Source: Pasteurella atlantica (GTDB lineage Bacteria > Pseudomonadota > Gammaproteobacteria > Enterobacterales > Pasteurellaceae). Taken from it: a DNA stretch of 64,000 nt. The notes below the pieces were generated by a model that saw only the letters and a program-made list of their open reading frames with translations, was not told the origin of the DNA and did no database searches. The position numbers were made by a program, and so were the translations under genes. Below, piece after piece: positions 23,159-32,677 of the stretch. The stretch lies in the NCBI RefSeq assembly GCF_963693435.1, contig NZ_OY856306.1:496001-560000 (forward strand). The letters are read 5' to 3'. How positions within the stretch are numbered: position 1 is the stretch's first letter; every line of letters begins with the position of its first letter.

Positions 23159-23482
23159 GCTTTCCCAAAATCAACTAAATTTAGGTAGTACCTTACGTAA
23201 ATATCGTTTAATATTTCCTCAATTTCTCTCAATAGGGTTTAATTCAGGAGAATAAGGAGATAAAGGTAAAATTATATGCCCAAATTTGGGGCGAATTCTT
23301 GTAAGACTTTTATAGGGTATCGTGCTTTATCGATAATAATGACTGATTTGGTTTTTAATGTAGGTAATAAACTTTTTTCAAACTACGCCTCAAAGAAAGT
23401 GCTAATCATAGTATCTTTATAAATCATTGGTGTAATAAGTTTTTTATCTATTAATAGTGAGCTGTTTGAATTGAGAATATAC
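23159..23482 (-). pseudogene. Degenerate IS630-family transposase remnant
   Basis: Reading the reverse strand gives TFFEA-stop-FEKSLLPTL, then KTKSVIIIDKARYPIKVLQE, then in another frame LPLSPYSPELNPIERN-stop-GNIKRYLRKVLP. This is the C-terminal half of an IS630-type DDE transposase, whose intact form reads about VVIDNARFH ... LPPYSPELNPIE.W. There are in-frame stops where tryptophans are expected, at least one frameshift, and Lys in place of the Asn after the catalytic Asp. The NPIE glutamate survives. No inverted repeats or N-terminal half were found, so it is an old fossil between rplQ and glpT. Confidence 0.75.
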
Positions 23483-23490
23483 CCTAACAA

Positions 23491-23526
23491 TAAAAGTCCT
23501 TAGTATAAGAGTACTAAGGACTTGTT
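23491..23526 (-). terminator. Bidirectional terminator after glpT
   Basis: AAGTCCTTAGTAT (23493-23505) pairs with GTACTAAGGACTT (23510-23522) with one G-U pair and a 4-nt loop. The minus strand continues in TTTTA after the stem, fitting an end for glpT; the plus strand continues TTGTTTTATTTT. Confidence 0.8.
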
Positions 23527-23549
23527 TTATTTTGGTGTTATTTTAAAAA

Positions 23550-24932
23550 CTAACCTTCCATTGCCTTTTTATGTTTTGCTTCTTGAATCATTGTTAAGAA
23601 TAATAATACACAGGCTAATGCACTACCGCCCAACATTACATAGAAACCGCTGTCCCAACCGTTGTTTTGAACAGTCCAACCAATGATTGCACTTGCTGCT
23701 ACTGATCCACCTAAGTAACCGAATAAACCAGTGAAGCCTGCGGCTGTACCTGCTGCTTTTTTAGGGGCTAATTCTAATGCGTGTAAGCCGATTAACATTA
23801 CAGGACCATAGATTAAGAAACCTAACACAACCATCATAATCATCGCAAGGTCTTGTGAAGTGGTTTGCCAGTAAACATATAATGCGATTGTAACTGCCAC
23901 CATAAAGATGAAACCAGTTAAACCACGTTTACCTTGGAAAACTTTATCTGACACCCAACCACAGAATAAAGTACCTGGAATTGCGGCAATTTCATATAAT
24001 GCGTAAGTAATAGATGATTTATCGATACCAAAATGACGCACTTCTTTTAAATAAGTTGGTGCCCAGTCTAATACACCGTAGCGAATTAAATAAACAAATA
24101 CATTAGCGATTGCGATGTACCATAACAATTTATTTTTGAATACGTACTCAACAAAGATTTGTTTTGCCGTTAATTCTTTTTCATAAGTTTCTGGGTTGTA
24201 GTCATCTGGGTAATCATTTTTGTATTCTTCGATTGGCGGTAAGCCACAAGATTGCGGAGTATCGCGCATAATAAAGAAAATAACAAAAGAAGCAATAATT
24301 GCAGCAATACCTGGATAGTAAAGTGCTTCACGCCAAACCATAATAGATTGTACAGAATCACGATCGATATTATGAGTATAAGCATAAACACTTGATGCTA
24401 ACATTAGTAACAATGCAGGTACTGCACCCCCTAAGTTATGTGCGGTATTCCAAATAGAAACAATGGTGCCACGTTCTTTTTTAGACCACCAGTGAACCAT
24501 TGTACGACCACAAGGCGGCCAGCCCATACCTTGGAACCAACCATTTAAGAAAAGTAAAATCGCTAATACTGTTACACTACTGGTTGCCCAAGGGAAAAGT
24601 CCCATTGAGAGCATAATCAATCCAGAAAGGAAAAGACCAAGAGGTAAGAAAACACGTGTATTAGAACGGTCAGATACTGATCCCATAAGGAATTTAGAAA
24701 TACCGTAAGCAATAGAAACAAATGCCAAAGCATAACCTAAGTCAGCTTTTGACCACCCTTCGGCAATCATACCTGGCATCGCTAAGGCGAAGTTTTTACG
24801 CACAAAATAATATGCCGCATATCCAAAGAAAATACCCATAAAGACTTGCCAACGTAATTTACGATACGTTGGGTCAATTTGTTCTTTTGGCAACTGTTCT
24901 TTATGCGGTGCAGGTTTTAAGAAACCGATCAT
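23550..24932 (-). CDS. glpT: Glycerol-3-phosphate transporter (MFS)
   Basis: 460 residues, a major-facilitator membrane protein with about 12 hydrophobic segments. It exchanges external sn-glycerol-3-phosphate for phosphate across the inner membrane. The N-terminal [20 protein letters not shown] contains the arginine that binds the phosphate group in E. coli Glp[21 protein letters not shown] and the later [20 protein letters not shown] are family blocks. GGAG lies before the ATG on the reverse strand. The upstream region has a good CRP-like site, fitting catabolite control. No glpQ lies nearby. Confidence 0.93.
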   Translation of the reverse strand: MIGFLKPAPHKEQLPKEQIDPTYRKLRWQVFMGIFFGYAAYYFVRKNFALAMPGMIAEGWSKADLGYALAFVSIAYGISKFLMGSVSDRSNTRVFLPLGLFLSGLIMLSMGLFPWATSSVTVLAILLFLNGWFQGMGWPPCGRTMVHWWSKKERGTIVSIWNTAHNLGGAVPALLLMLASSVYAYTHNIDRDSVQSIMVWREALYYPGIAAIIASFVIFFIMRDTPQSCGLPPIEEYKNDYPDDYNPETYEKELTAKQIFVEYVFKNKLLWYIAIANVFVYLIRYGVLDWAPTYLKEVRHFGIDKSSITYALYEIAAIPGTLFCGWVSDKVFQGKRGLTGFIFMVAVTIALYVYWQTTSQDLAMIMMVVLGFLIYGPVMLIGLHALELAPKKAAGTAAGFTGLFGYLGGSVAASAIIGWTVQNNGWDSGFYVMLGGSALACVLLFLTMIQEAKHKKAMEG

Positions 24933-25097
24933 AATGAATTCTCCATAGTTAAGTTTACGTTTTTTATAATCAAATTATTTCTGAAAGCGGTTGGATTTTT
25001 TGTAAATTTTACAAAGATAAAACTGCTAATAAGAATCTAGAAATTGTTGGTACATTGTAAAAATTTTAATGTTAATAACAATCAGTTTTTGTTAAAA

Positions 25098-25119
25098 GTG
25101 TGATCTTGATCGATTATTT
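25098..25119 (-). promoter_or_regulatory. Candidate CRP-binding site upstream of glpT
   Basis: AAGTGTGATCTTGATCGATTAT has a perfect TGTGA left half and a core TGATCTTGATC close to the CRP consensus; the right half is weak (CGATT instead of TCACA). It is about 170 bp before glpT. crp itself lies at 27597. Glycerol-phosphate genes are CRP-controlled in relatives. Confidence 0.5.
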
Positions 25120-25392
25120 TTATAAAAATATGATTGATATCGCTTATTTTATAAATAAAAATGTTTGATAAGAGATTATTTTTACTCTAATTTTTTTCGT
25201 TAATGGTTTTTTGTGTAAAATGTTAACATTTATATTCCTTATATAATCAAGTGAAGTAAAAGAATACTTGAACAAAAATGACTTAAATATGACTTTTTCT
25301 TTATAAAAGGGAATATTTGATCATAAATCAAGGTTATTCCATTAAAGTATGATTTTTCCTGCGTGTAACTAAGTTTAGTGCTGATATCTTTC

Positions 25393-25420
25393 TTGCTTTT
25401 TTGCAAAAAATCATTATAAT
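25393..25420 (+). promoter_or_regulatory. Promoter of the rpsP operon
   Basis: TTGCTT (25393-25398) and TATAAT (25415-25420) are spaced by 16 bp, about 95 bp before rpsP. Confidence 0.65.
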
Positions 25421-25462
25421 TCCATCGCTTGTTTTCTATTTTTTAGACAAACAAAATACACG

Positions 25463-25488
25463 CCCTCACCTCGAACGAGGGTTTCTTT
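25463..25488 (+). promoter_or_regulatory. GC-rich hairpin with T run in the rpsP leader
   Basis: CCCTC (25463-25467) pairs with GAGGG (25477-25481), followed by TTTCTTTTT. It resembles a short attenuator between the promoter and rpsP. The stem is only 5 bp, so function is uncertain. Confidence 0.4.
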
Positions 25489-25515
25489 TTACTATCAATT
25501 ATTTAGAGGAAGGTT

Positions 25516-25764
25516 ATGGTAACCATTCGTTTATCTCGTGGCGGTTCTAAAAAACGCCCATTTTATCAAATCGTTGCAGCGGACAGCCGTTGTGCACGTG
25601 ACGGTCGTTTCATCGAGCGTTTAGGATTTTTCAACCCAATGGCAGCAGGTCAAGCAGAGCGTTTACGCGTGAACCTTGAAGGTGTTGATGCGTGGGTTGC
25701 TAAGGGTGCTTCACTTTCTACTCGTGTTGCGACCTTAGTGAAAGAAGCACGTAAAGACGCTTAA
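25516..25764 (+). CDS. rpsP: 30S ribosomal protein S16
   Basis: 82 residues, starting [20 protein letters not shown]. First gene of the conserved rpsP-rimM-trmD-rplS operon. GAGGAAGG precedes the ATG. S16 is an early 16S-binding protein. Confidence 0.98.
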   Translation: MVTIRLSRGGSKKRPFYQIVAADSRCARDGRFIERLGFFNPMAAGQAERLRVNLEGVDAWVAKGASLSTRVATLVKEARKDA

Positions 25765-25794
25765 TTCACAATTTAAATTATGTAGGTGGATAAT

Positions 25795-26322
25795 ATGAGC
25801 GAACAAAAAATGACAGTAGTGGGGAAATTAGGATCAACCTATGGTATCCGTGGCTGGTTACGCCTTTATTCATCGACAGAACAACAAGAAAGTATTTTTG
25901 ACTATCAACCTTGGTTTTTAAAAGTTAAAGATCAATGGAAACCAGTCGAACTTGAAAGCTGGCGTTATCATAAAAATGATTTAATTGTAAAATTAAAAGG
26001 CACAGATGAGCGTGAATCTGCTCAGTTACTGACAAATGCGGAAATCGGTGTGGATTTAAGTGTCTTCCCTCAATTAGAGGAAGACGATTTTTATTGGCAC
26101 GATTTAATTGGTTGTGAAGTTGTTAATACGGATAACTACCAAATGGGTACAGTAACCGAGATTATGGAAACAGGTTCAAATGATGTTTTAGTCGTTAAAG
26201 CAAAAAGTAAAGATGCTTTCAAAAAGCAAGAGCGGTTAATTCCGTTTTTATACGAACAAGTAGTTAAAAGAGTCGATCTCACCACTAAAACAATTGAAGT
26301 GGAATGGGACGCAGGTTTCTAA
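25795..26322 (+). CDS. rimM: Ribosome maturation factor RimM
   Basis: 175 residues from the ATG at 25795, which has TAGGTGG upstream; an in-frame GTG at 25786 overlaps that ribosome-binding site and is unlikely. The N-terminal RimM domain with [20 protein letters not shown] is followed by a PRC-barrel ([27 protein letters not shown]). It assists maturation of the 30S head through S19. Confidence 0.96.
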   Translation: MSEQKMTVVGKLGSTYGIRGWLRLYSSTEQQESIFDYQPWFLKVKDQWKPVELESWRYHKNDLIVKLKGTDERESAQLLTNAEIGVDLSVFPQLEEDDFYWHDLIGCEVVNTDNYQMGTVTEIMETGSNDVLVVKAKSKDAFKKQERLIPFLYEQVVKRVDLTTKTIEVEWDAGF

Positions 26323-26359
26323 CCTCAGGTATGCATAACCGTAATCAAAAGAGCTTTTT

Positions 26360-27112
26360 ATGTGGATAGGAATTATTAGCTTATTTCCTGAAATGTTTCA
26401 AGCAATTACGGAATATGGCGTAACAGGAAGAGCCGTAAAGCACAATCTTCTGCAAATTCAATGTTGGAATCCTCGTGATTTTACCTTTGATAAGCATAAT
26501 ACCGTTGATGATCGCCCTTATGGCGGTGGACCGGGTATGTTAATGATGGTGCAACCGTTGCGAGATGCTATTCACGCAGCGAAACAAGCCGCATTAAGCG
26601 AAGATGAAAATGCGGAAGTAAAGGTCATTTACCTTTCACCGCAAGGACGTAAACTTGATCAGCAAGGTGTTAAAACCTTAGCCACAAATCAAAAAATGAT
26701 TTTGGTGTGTGGTCGTTATGAAGGCATTGATGAACGCTTAATTCAAGCAGAAGTTGATGAGGAATGGTCGATTGGAGATTACGTTTTAACAGGGGGCGAA
26801 CTGCCTGCAATGACATTGATTGATGCTGTTGCAAGATTTGTTCCAGGAGTATTAGGCAAACAAGCCTCCGCAGAAGAAGATTCTTTTGCGACAGGACTAT
26901 TAGATTGTCCACATTACACTCGCCCTGAAGTGCTAGATGGTAAACCGGTACCCGATGTGTTGATGTCTGGACATCACGAAAATATTCGTAAATGGCGATT
27001 AGAACAATCCCTTGAACGAACGTGGTTAAGACGCCCTGAGCTATTAGACGATCTAGCTCTGACTGACGAACAAGCGACGTTGTTAAAGAAAATTAAACAG
27101 CGTTATACATAG
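26360..27112 (+). CDS. trmD: tRNA (guanine-37-N1)-methyltransferase
   Basis: 250 residues, starting [20 protein letters not shown]. It is a SPOUT trefoil-knot enzyme that methylates G37 with S-adenosylmethionine to prevent frameshifting. [29 protein letters not shown] and [14 protein letters not shown] are knot and cofactor-binding motifs. The C-terminal [16 protein letters not shown] is typical. Confidence 0.97.
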   Translation: MWIGIISLFPEMFQAITEYGVTGRAVKHNLLQIQCWNPRDFTFDKHNTVDDRPYGGGPGMLMMVQPLRDAIHAAKQAALSEDENAEVKVIYLSPQGRKLDQQGVKTLATNQKMILVCGRYEGIDERLIQAEVDEEWSIGDYVLTGGELPAMTLIDAVARFVPGVLGKQASAEEDSFATGLLDCPHYTRPEVLDGKPVPDVLMSGHHENIRKWRLEQSLERTWLRRPELLDDLALTDEQATLLKKIKQRYT

Positions 27113-27149
27113 ATTCAGTTATTTCTAGAATTATATAAGGTTTATTATT

Positions 27150-27503
27150 ATGAGTAACATCATTAAACAAATTGAAGAAGAACAGTTAAAGAAAGACTTA
27201 CCAAGCTTCCGTCCTGGTGACACTTTAGAAGTTAAGGTATGGGTTAAAGAAGGTAGTAAAAGCCGTCTGCAAGCGTTCGAAGGCGTGGTTATTGCAATTC
27301 GTAACCGTGGCTTGCATTCAGCATTCACACTACGCAAAATCTCAAATGGCGTAGGTGTTGAACGTGTATTCCAAACTCACTCACCTGTAATTGACAGCAT
27401 TGCTGTTAAACGTAAAGGTGATGTACGTCAAGCGAAAATCTACTACTTACGTGAGCGTAGTGGTCGTTCTGCACGTATCAAAGAGCGTTTGGGTAAAAAA
27501 TAA
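27150..27503 (+). CDS. rplS: 50S ribosomal protein L19
   Basis: 117 residues, starting [20 protein letters not shown] and containing [20 protein letters not shown]. It lies at the subunit interface. Last gene of the rpsP operon, with a strong terminator 25 bp downstream. Confidence 0.98.
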   Translation: MSNIIKQIEEEQLKKDLPSFRPGDTLEVKVWVKEGSKSRLQAFEGVVIAIRNRGLHSAFTLRKISNGVGVERVFQTHSPVIDSIAVKRKGDVRQAKIYYLRERSGRSARIKERLGKK

Positions 27504-27527
27504 TTTTTGCTTAATAATGCAGAAAAC

Positions 27528-27558
27528 AAAAGGCTTGGGATTTCCCAAGCCTTTTTTC
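27528..27558 (+). terminator. Strong terminator after rplS
   Basis: AAGGCTTGGG and CCCAAGCCTT form a perfect 10-bp stem with loop ATTT, flanked by A and T runs (CCTTTTTTC). Because crp converges on it from the other side, it could act in both directions. Confidence 0.92.
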
Positions 27559-27596
27559 TATCTTTACTCTCTATAATCCAAAGATTATTTCATAAA

Positions 27597-28262
27597 CTAT
27601 CTCGAACCATAAACCACAACAGTTTTACCGTGCGCTGAGATCAATCCATCATTTTCTAACATTTTCAGTATTCGTCCAACAGTTTCACGTGAACAGCCGA
27701 CCATTTGCCCAATCTCCTGACGGGTAATTTTAATTTGCATTCCATCGGGGTGAGTCATTGCATCTGGCTGTCTTGTTAAACTCATTAGTGTTTGAGCAAT
27801 ACGCCCTGTTACATCTAAAAAGGCAAGATTACTTGCTTGCATAGAGGTTTGGCGTAAACGACGAGCCATCTGAGCAGAAAGATACATCAAAATATCTGGA
27901 TTTAAATGAATTAATTGTTTGAATTTTGTATAAGGAATTTCAGCAATTTCACAAGCTCCTCTTGTTTTAACCGATGCGGTTCGTCTAGAGATATCCTCTT
28001 CAAATAGACTGATTTCACCAACAAATTCACCTTCGCATAGGTTAGATAAAATCATCTCTTTGCCTTCTTCATCTTTTACAAAAACAGAAACTGAACCACT
28101 AACGATGTAATAAAGTGTGTCTGCTTTTTCACCTGCGTGAATTAACGTTGTTTTTGAAGGATAACGATGTACGTGACAATAAGTTAAAAACCACTCCAAC
28201 GTTGAAACATCTGATGGTTTTATTGGAACTGGTTGAGGTATAACAAGTGAAATATCTTGCAT
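27597..28262 (-). CDS. crp: cAMP receptor protein (catabolite regulator)
   Basis: 221 residues, like the H. influenzae protein and about 11 longer than in E. coli. Residues about 20-140 form the cyclic-nucleotide-binding barrel ([40 protein letters not shown]), and the C-terminal helix-turn-helix is [21 protein letters not shown]. coli has Arg-Ser in the cAMP phosphate-binding loop; here it reads Arg-Thr, a conservative change. Targets probably include the site upstream of glpT. On a neighbour basis it ends the coaBC-dut-slmA-yheU-crp run. Confidence 0.96.
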   Translation of the reverse strand: MQDISLVIPQPVPIKPSDVSTLEWFLTYCHVHRYPSKTTLIHAGEKADTLYYIVSGSVSVFVKDEEGKEMILSNLCEGEFVGEISLFEEDISRRTASVKTRGACEIAEIPYTKFKQLIHLNPDILMYLSAQMARRLRQTSMQASNLAFLDVTGRIAQTLMSLTRQPDAMTHPDGMQIKITRQEIGQMVGCSRETVGRILKMLENDGLISAHGKTVVVYGSR

Positions 28263-28331
28263 AAATAATGTCTCTATTGGTTGAATAAAACAAAAATATT
28301 ATATGGGTTAGTCTAACACAGCCATTATATT

Positions 28332-28550
28332 TTAACCTAAAAAAGATTGGCGATCTTTAATATCTAAACTTTGATGTAATTCAGACCATACAATAACAGC
28401 TTGCTCGGAATAAATTAATTGTAATAAACGTTCTTTTTTTTCTTCCATTGAACGTTCAACTTCACCATAATCTGTCCCTTCTCGCATAATGAAGGATTCT
28501 AAAATATTATCTAAAGTCTCTGAGGGAATACTTTTCCAAGGAATTATCAT
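28332..28550 (-). CDS. yheU: YheU-type UPF0270 protein
   Basis: 72 residues from the ATG at 28550, starting MIIPWKSIPSETLDNILESF and containing REGTDYGEVERSMEEK and IVWSELHQSLDI. This matches the UPF0270 (YheU) family, of unknown role. A TTG five codons upstream would overlap slmA; the ATG reproduces the E. coli-type start (M-L-I-P-W) and begins 8 bp after the slmA stop. The pairing of this gene with crp and slmA is conserved in the family. Confidence 0.88.
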   Translation of the reverse strand: MIIPWKSIPSETLDNILESFIMREGTDYGEVERSMEEKKERLLQLIYSEQAVIVWSELHQSLDIKDRQSFLG

Positions 28551-28557
28551 TGATTTC

Positions 28558-29169
28558 TCACTCAAAAAGAGGTTTAATTAATCGCCATTGTTTCTCAAAG
28601 TTTTGGAATTGATCATAGCGAAAATTTGAACGAACTAAGCGTAAAAATTGCCCTTCACAAAAATTAATAAGAAAAACAGAAAGTATTCTAATATCGGTGT
28701 CAAAAGCACGCCCTTCTCGTAATTTTCTCATTTGTAGAATATTTGTAAATTGTAATTCTAAACCATCAAAAAATTTGGCTACTCGCATTTTCAGTAAATC
28801 ATCTTCAAACATCAATGCGTGTCCTGTTAAAATACGTGTTACGCCTGGATTTTTTCGAGCAAATTCTAATATGGTGTAAAGAATTACTTTAATCCGTGAT
28901 AGTGTACTCTCTTCTCTCTGGATAACAGTTTTGATTTGACTGATTAATGCAGCTTCAATACTATCTAATAATGCTTCAAACATTTTAGTTTTACTTGGAT
29001 AATAGCGATATAAAGCCCCTTCAGACACACCTACAGCTTTGGAAAGGCGATCTGTTGTTATACGCTGCATTCCTTCCTCAGAGTTTAATAATGTTAATAA
29101 AACTTCTAAAACTTGTTGTTGACGTTCTTTTACTGATTTTTTAGGCATTTTTATTATTGGTTCTATCAT
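28558..29169 (-). CDS. slmA: Nucleoid occlusion factor SlmA (TetR fold)
   Basis: 203 residues. The N-terminal TetR helix-turn-helix is [20 protein letters not shown] (about 38-57), and [13 protein letters not shown] is a SlmA-specific block. SlmA binds chromosomal sites and blocks FtsZ ring assembly over the nucleoid. The ATG at 29169 has AGGATG upstream; a second ATG at 29148 lacks a ribosome-binding site. It begins 9 bp after dut, the conserved order in this family. Confidence 0.93.
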   Translation of the reverse strand: MIEPIIKMPKKSVKERQQQVLEVLLTLLNSEEGMQRITTDRLSKAVGVSEGALYRYYPSKTKMFEALLDSIEAALISQIKTVIQREESTLSRIKVILYTILEFARKNPGVTRILTGHALMFEDDLLKMRVAKFFDGLELQFTNILQMRKLREGRAFDTDIRILSVFLINFCEGQFLRLVRSNFRYDQFQNFEKQWRLIKPLFE

Positions 29170-29178
29170 AATAACATC

Positions 29179-29634
29179 CTATTGTTTTCCTGAATGACCA
29201 AAGCCACCTTCACCACGCTCTGTTTGATTAAATTCTTCTACTACATTAAAACTGGCTTGAACAACAGGAACAAAGACTAATTGTGCAATACGATCACCTA
29301 TTTCAACGGTAAATGGTTGATTACTTCTATTCCACAAAGACACCATCAAAGGACCTTGATAGTCTGAATCAACCAACCCAACTAAGTTTCCCAATACAAT
29401 GCCATTTTTATGCCCTAATCCTGAACGAGGTAAAATGACTGCTGCCAAATTAGGATCTGCGACATAAATAGAAATTCCTGTTGGAATTAACACTGTTTGC
29501 CCCGCTTCAACAATCATTTTTTCTTCAATTAACGCACGTAAATCAAGTCCTGCGGAACCTTCAGTTGCATAGCTCGGTAATGGAAATTCTGTTCCAATAC
29601 GTTTATCTAACACTTTTAAATCAATCTGTTTCAC
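29179..29634 (-). CDS. dut: dUTP diphosphatase
   Basis: 151 residues, trimeric dUTPase. It removes dUTP and supplies dUMP for thymidylate synthesis. All five motifs are visible: [43 protein letters not shown] and the C-terminal [11 protein letters not shown] that closes over the substrate. The start abuts the end of coaBC, which ends at 29634 on the same strand. Confidence 0.97.
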   Translation of the reverse strand: MKQIDLKVLDKRIGTEFPLPSYATEGSAGLDLRALIEEKMIVEAGQTVLIPTGISIYVADPNLAAVILPRSGLGHKNGIVLGNLVGLVDSDYQGPLMVSLWNRSNQPFTVEIGDRIAQLVFVPVVQASFNVVEEFNQTERGEGGFGHSGKQ

Positions 29635-30839
29635 TACTTTTCCTTATATATACTTATTATTTCATCCACTAATCGTTCTGCTAATATTAATTTATCGGTA
29701 AGCGGTAAGATTTTATCATTTTTTTGCCAAAATAAATGCAAGCTATTTTGATCGCTATTAAAAACTTGTCCATTTGAAACATCATTTGCACAAATTAAAT
29801 CCAAATTTTTACGTTCTAATTTACTTTTTGCATAATGCTCAACATCTTGCGTTTCTGCAGCAAAACCGACGACAAAAGGTCTATTTTCTTTAAGGTTAGC
29901 AACATTTGAAATAATATCAGGATTTTTGATTAACTTGAGGGTTATTTCATTATTTTTATCTGTTTTTTTGATTTTTTGTGTCGCTACCTCTGCTACTCGA
30001 TAATCAGCAACAGCAGCACAACCAATAAATATATCACTTTGTTGAGCAAACGTAATTGCTTCTTTTTCCATTTCTATTGCAGAAATGACATTTATTCGTT
30101 GCACATTATCAGGAGTATTCAAATTTACAGATCCTGAAATTAGAGTAACTGTCGCTCCCCGATCTGCAAACACTTTTGCAATGGAAAACCCCATTTTACC
30201 AGAGCTATGATTACTAATATAACGTACTGGATCAATTGGCTCTCGGGTGGGGCCTGCCGTAATTGTAATAGTTAAGTGTTGTAAATCTTGTTTCTTTGTA
30301 AAAAATTGTTCAAGGTGATAATAAATTTCAGTAGGCTCTGACATTCGCCCAAAGCCATTATCCCCACAAGCTTGTTCACCCTTATTTGGACCAATGCAAT
30401 AAACACCTTGTTCGTGGATTAAATTTTGTAAATTTTGTTGAACAACTGACCGCTTATACATCTGCTGATTCATTGCTGGAGCAATAAAAATAGGAGCAGT
30501 GGTTGCCAAACAGAGTGTAGAAAGCAAATCATTACCCATTCCAATTCGTAAACGAGCCATAAAATCTGCCGTTGTGGGGGCTATAACAATCGCATCAGCC
30601 CATTTTGCTAATTCAATATGCCCCATTGCCAATTCAGCTTGTGGATCTAATAATGACGTTGCCACAGTATTACCTGAAATTGCTTGTAAAGTTAATGGCG
30701 TCACAAAAGTCTCTGCTGCAGAGGTTAATACAACACGAACTTCAGCATTGGCTTTTTTAAGTAAACGAATAAGTTCTATTGTTTTGTAAGCAGCAATACC
30801 ACCCGTTATTCCTACAACAATTTTCTTTGATTTCAACAT
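29634..30839 (-). CDS. coaBC: Bifunctional CoaBC (PPC synthetase / decarboxylase)
   Basis: 401 residues. It makes 4'-phosphopantetheine for coenzyme A from phosphopantothenate, cysteine and CTP. The N-terminal flavoprotein decarboxylase domain (about 1-185) shows [11 protein letters not shown], the PAMNQQMY clamp and [10 protein letters not shown] with the catalytic cysteine. The C-terminal synthetase domain (about 186-401) has [20 protein letters not shown] and VGFAAET. It overlaps dut by one base. Confidence 0.96.
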   Translation of the reverse strand: MLKSKKIVVGITGGIAAYKTIELIRLLKKANAEVRVVLTSAAETFVTPLTLQAISGNTVATSLLDPQAELAMGHIELAKWADAIVIAPTTADFMARLRIGMGNDLLSTLCLATTAPIFIAPAMNQQMYKRSVVQQNLQNLIHEQGVYCIGPNKGEQACGDNGFGRMSEPTEIYYHLEQFFTKKQDLQHLTITITAGPTREPIDPVRYISNHSSGKMGFSIAKVFADRGATVTLISGSVNLNTPDNVQRINVISAIEMEKEAITFAQQSDIFIGCAAVADYRVAEVATQKIKKTDKNNEITLKLIKNPDIISNVANLKENRPFVVGFAAETQDVEHYAKSKLERKNLDLICANDVSNGQVFNSDQNSLHLFWQKNDKILPLTDKLILAERLVDEIISIYKEK

Positions 30840-31011
30840 TAAGCTATTTACCTATTTAAACAAACGTCAGAGTGAGTATTCTACGAAAATAAGGAGTTAC
30901 TCACAATAGTTTATTTTTGCGATCTTGATCGAAAGATTATATTTTCTTTTTTGTATCTATTTATTACTCAGATTATTATTTTTTTATTTGTTCCATTTTA
31001 ATAGGATAATA

Positions 31012-31680
31012 ATGACTAAGTTACTAGAACCATTGATGCCACGAGAGAAACTTCTAAAATTTGGTGCTGAAACATTAACAGATAGTGAGCTTCTTGCCAT
31101 TTTTTTACGTACTGGCATTAAAGGATTACCCGTGATGCAACTTTCAGAAAATGTACTAAATAAATTTGGTTCTTTGAGAGGATTACTTACTGCAAATTTA
31201 ACAGAATTTTGTGAAATTAAAGGCTTAGGACAAACGCAATTTATTCAACTTCAAGCAACAAAAGAGATGACAAAACGTTATCTCAACCAAAAAATTAAAT
31301 TTACAGAAGTGATTAGTGAACCTTATCTTGCAGTAATGTATTTTCAATCTGAATTAGAAGAGAGTGAGAGAGAAATTTTTATGGTTATTTTTTTAGATAA
31401 TCAACATCAAGTGATTAAAGCTGAAAAAATGTTTTATGGCACAATTAATCAAGCAAGTGTTCATCCTCGTGAAATAATTAAAGAAGCGTTAAAATGTAAC
31501 TCCGCTGCCATTATTGTTGCACACAATCATCCATCAGGTAATTGCACGCCAAGTGAATCAGACAGAATTCTTACGAATAAAATTGAAATGGCCTGTGAAT
31601 TAGTTGATATTCGCTTTCTTGATCATATTATTATTGGAAAAGGAAGTTATTTTTCTTTTGAAGAGGAAAAATTAACCTAA
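31012..31680 (+). CDS. radC: RadC-type JAMM-domain protein
   Basis: 222 residues from the ATG at 31012, which has AGGATA upstream; an earlier in-frame start at 30925 adds a hydrophobic, lysine-poor leader with no ribosome-binding site and is rejected. The N-terminal helix-hairpin-helix part is LPREKLLKFGAETLTDSELL-like. The JAMM metal motif reads HNHPSGNCTPSESD (His-x-His-x10-Asp). The original link of RadC to repair is doubtful and its real function is unknown. It is next to rpmB-rpmG, as in many gammaproteobacteria. Confidence 0.92.
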   Translation: MTKLLEPLMPREKLLKFGAETLTDSELLAIFLRTGIKGLPVMQLSENVLNKFGSLRGLLTANLTEFCEIKGLGQTQFIQLQATKEMTKRYLNQKIKFTEVISEPYLAVMYFQSELEESEREIFMVIFLDNQHQVIKAEKMFYGTINQASVHPREIIKEALKCNSAAIIVAHNHPSGNCTPSESDRILTNKIEMACELVDIRFLDHIIIGKGSYFSFEEEKLT

Positions 31681-31694
31681 AAGATGAACAATAC

Positions 31695-31723
31695 TTGAAT
31701 GCAGTAAATAAACAAAGTATAAT
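31695..31723 (+). promoter_or_regulatory. Promoter of rpmB-rpmG
   Basis: TTGAAT (31695-31700) and TATAAT (31718-31723) with the ideal 17-bp spacing, just after radC. It implies a leader of about 115 nt before rpmB. Confidence 0.75.
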
Positions 31724-31847
31724 CGCCAGTCTTTATAGTAGTCGGTGGATTGGGTATATGCCTGACGAGGTAACAAAAGCATAATTAATATGTTTTTGAT
31801 ACCCGAACCATTTAACTTAAGCTTAAGCAAATTATTGGAGAATAACA

Positions 31848-32084
31848 ATGTCTAGAGTCTGTCAAGTAACAGGCAAGCGTCCTGCAGTGGGGAATAACCG
31901 CTCACACGCAATGAATGCGACTCGCCGTCGTTTCTTACCTAATCTTCACTCTCACCGTTTTTGGGTTGAAAGTGAAAAACGTTTCGTAACTTTACGCTTA
32001 ACAGCGAAAGGTATGCGTATTATTGATAAAAAAGGCATCGATGCAGTTTTAGCTGATATTCGTGCTCGTGGCGAAAAAATCTAA
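31848..32084 (+). CDS. rpmB: 50S ribosomal protein L28
   Basis: 78 residues, starting [24 protein letters not shown] lies 8 nt before the ATG. It is paired with rpmG, which starts 11 bp downstream. Confidence 0.97.
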   Translation: MSRVCQVTGKRPAVGNNRSHAMNATRRRFLPNLHSHRFWVESEKRFVTLRLTAKGMRIIDKKGIDAVLADIRARGEKI

Positions 32085-32095
32085 GGAGCTAAACA

Positions 32096-32266
32096 ATGGC
32101 AGCTAAAGGTAATCGTGAAAAAATTAAATTAGTGTCTAGTGCTGAAACAGGTCACTTCTACACTACTGATAAAAACAAACGTAATATGCCAGGTAAAATG
32201 GAGATCAAAAAATATGATCCTGTTGTGCGTAAACACGTTATGTATAAAGAAGCAAAAATCAAATAA
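32096..32266 (+). CDS. rpmG: 50S ribosomal protein L33 (zinc-free type)
   Basis: 56 residues, [20 protein letters not shown] continuing to [11 protein letters not shown], with TAA at 32264-32266. It lacks the CxxC pairs, so it is the zinc-independent form. AAGGAG precedes the ATG. Confidence 0.95.
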   Translation: MAAKGNREKIKLVSSAETGHFYTTDKNKRNMPGKMEIKKYDPVVRKHVMYKEAKIK

Positions 32267-32288
32267 TTTGCTTTATATATCAAAATTT

Positions 32289-32317
32289 AAAACCCAGCTT
32301 TTGCTGGGTTTTTTTAT
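32289..32317 (+). terminator. Terminator after rpmG
   Basis: AAAACCCAGC pairs with GCTGGGTTTT around loop TTTT, followed by a T run. Compact and strong. Confidence 0.9.
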
Positions 32318-32400
32318 GGCATTAGGATGATAAGATTTTCTGTTTAAGCGAATTTCATTCATTTTTTAATATAACCACCCATTGATGTATAAATATATTG

Positions 32401-32426
32401 TATAGACAGGGCAAGCCCTGTCTATA
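32401..32426. repeat. Perfect inverted repeat, 12-bp arms
   Basis: TATAGACAGGGC and GCCCTGTCTATA are separated by only AA. No T run follows directly. It may be a REP-like element or the end of a lost mobile element. Confidence 0.65.
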
Positions 32427-32517
32427 TGTAAAATATTAAATGTGTAAATTTTCGATTTGATCTACCCGCTATATTGATGCCTAATAATGTTTTGTGATAA
32501 TTTTTATATCGAGCAAC

Positions 32518-32554
32518 GGGCGGATATACGCAAACAAGTTTGCTAATCACGCCC
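32518..32554. repeat. Composite hairpin, REP-like
   Basis: An outer stem GGGCG/CGCCC encloses an inner stem GCAAAC/GTTTGC with loop AA, flanked by CAAC and CCTACATTA. The two-level stem in a gene-free gap looks like a short interspersed palindromic element. Confidence 0.5.
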
Positions 32555-32593
32555 CTACATTAATAATGTAATCTATTGATTTTTATAAAAAAT

Positions 32594-32649
32594 AAGCGGT
32601 AGGATTTATTCAAAAATTTGCAAATTGGGTGAATAAAGTGACCGCTTGT
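32594..32649. repeat. Inverted pair of uptake words before the DUF2569 gene
   Basis: AAGCGGTAGGATTTATTC (32594-32611) and ACCGCTTGT (32641-32649) are inverted around CAAAAATTTGCAAATT. It lies about 28 bp past the stop of the minus-strand DUF2569 gene and could terminate it. Confidence 0.65.
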
Positions 32650-32677
32650 AATAATTAGTTTTCAAACACAGAGTTAT

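Larger units (their letters stand above)
24933..25515. other. 583-bp divergent control region between glpT and rpsP
   Basis: AT-rich and without an open reading frame of note. It contains a CRP-like site (25098-25119), an imperfect FNR-like palindrome TTGATCATAAATCAA (25317-25331, one base too long), the rpsP promoter (25393-25420) and a leader hairpin (25463-25488). Both flanking genes are transcribed away from it. Confidence 0.6.
32267..32677. other. 411-bp gap rich in inverted repeats
   Basis: No gene. It holds the rpmG terminator, a perfect 12-bp palindrome (32401-32426), a composite hairpin (32518-32554) and an inverted pair of uptake words (32594-32649). Confidence 0.7.

Noticed and set aside
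25317-25331. FNR-binding site TTGATCATAAATCAA upstream of rpsP
   Set aside because: The half-sites are separated by five bases instead of the required four, so it does not fit the FNR consensus.
27597-28262. CRP with defective cAMP binding because Ser is replaced by Thr in the Arg-Ser pair
   Set aside because: The change is conservative, the Arg and the overall phosphate-binding cassette are intact, and the rest of the protein is full length.
30925-31011. N-terminally extended RadC with a membrane anchor
   Set aside because: The extension has no ribosome-binding site and is not part of the RadC family; the ATG at 31012 has a good one and gives the usual length.
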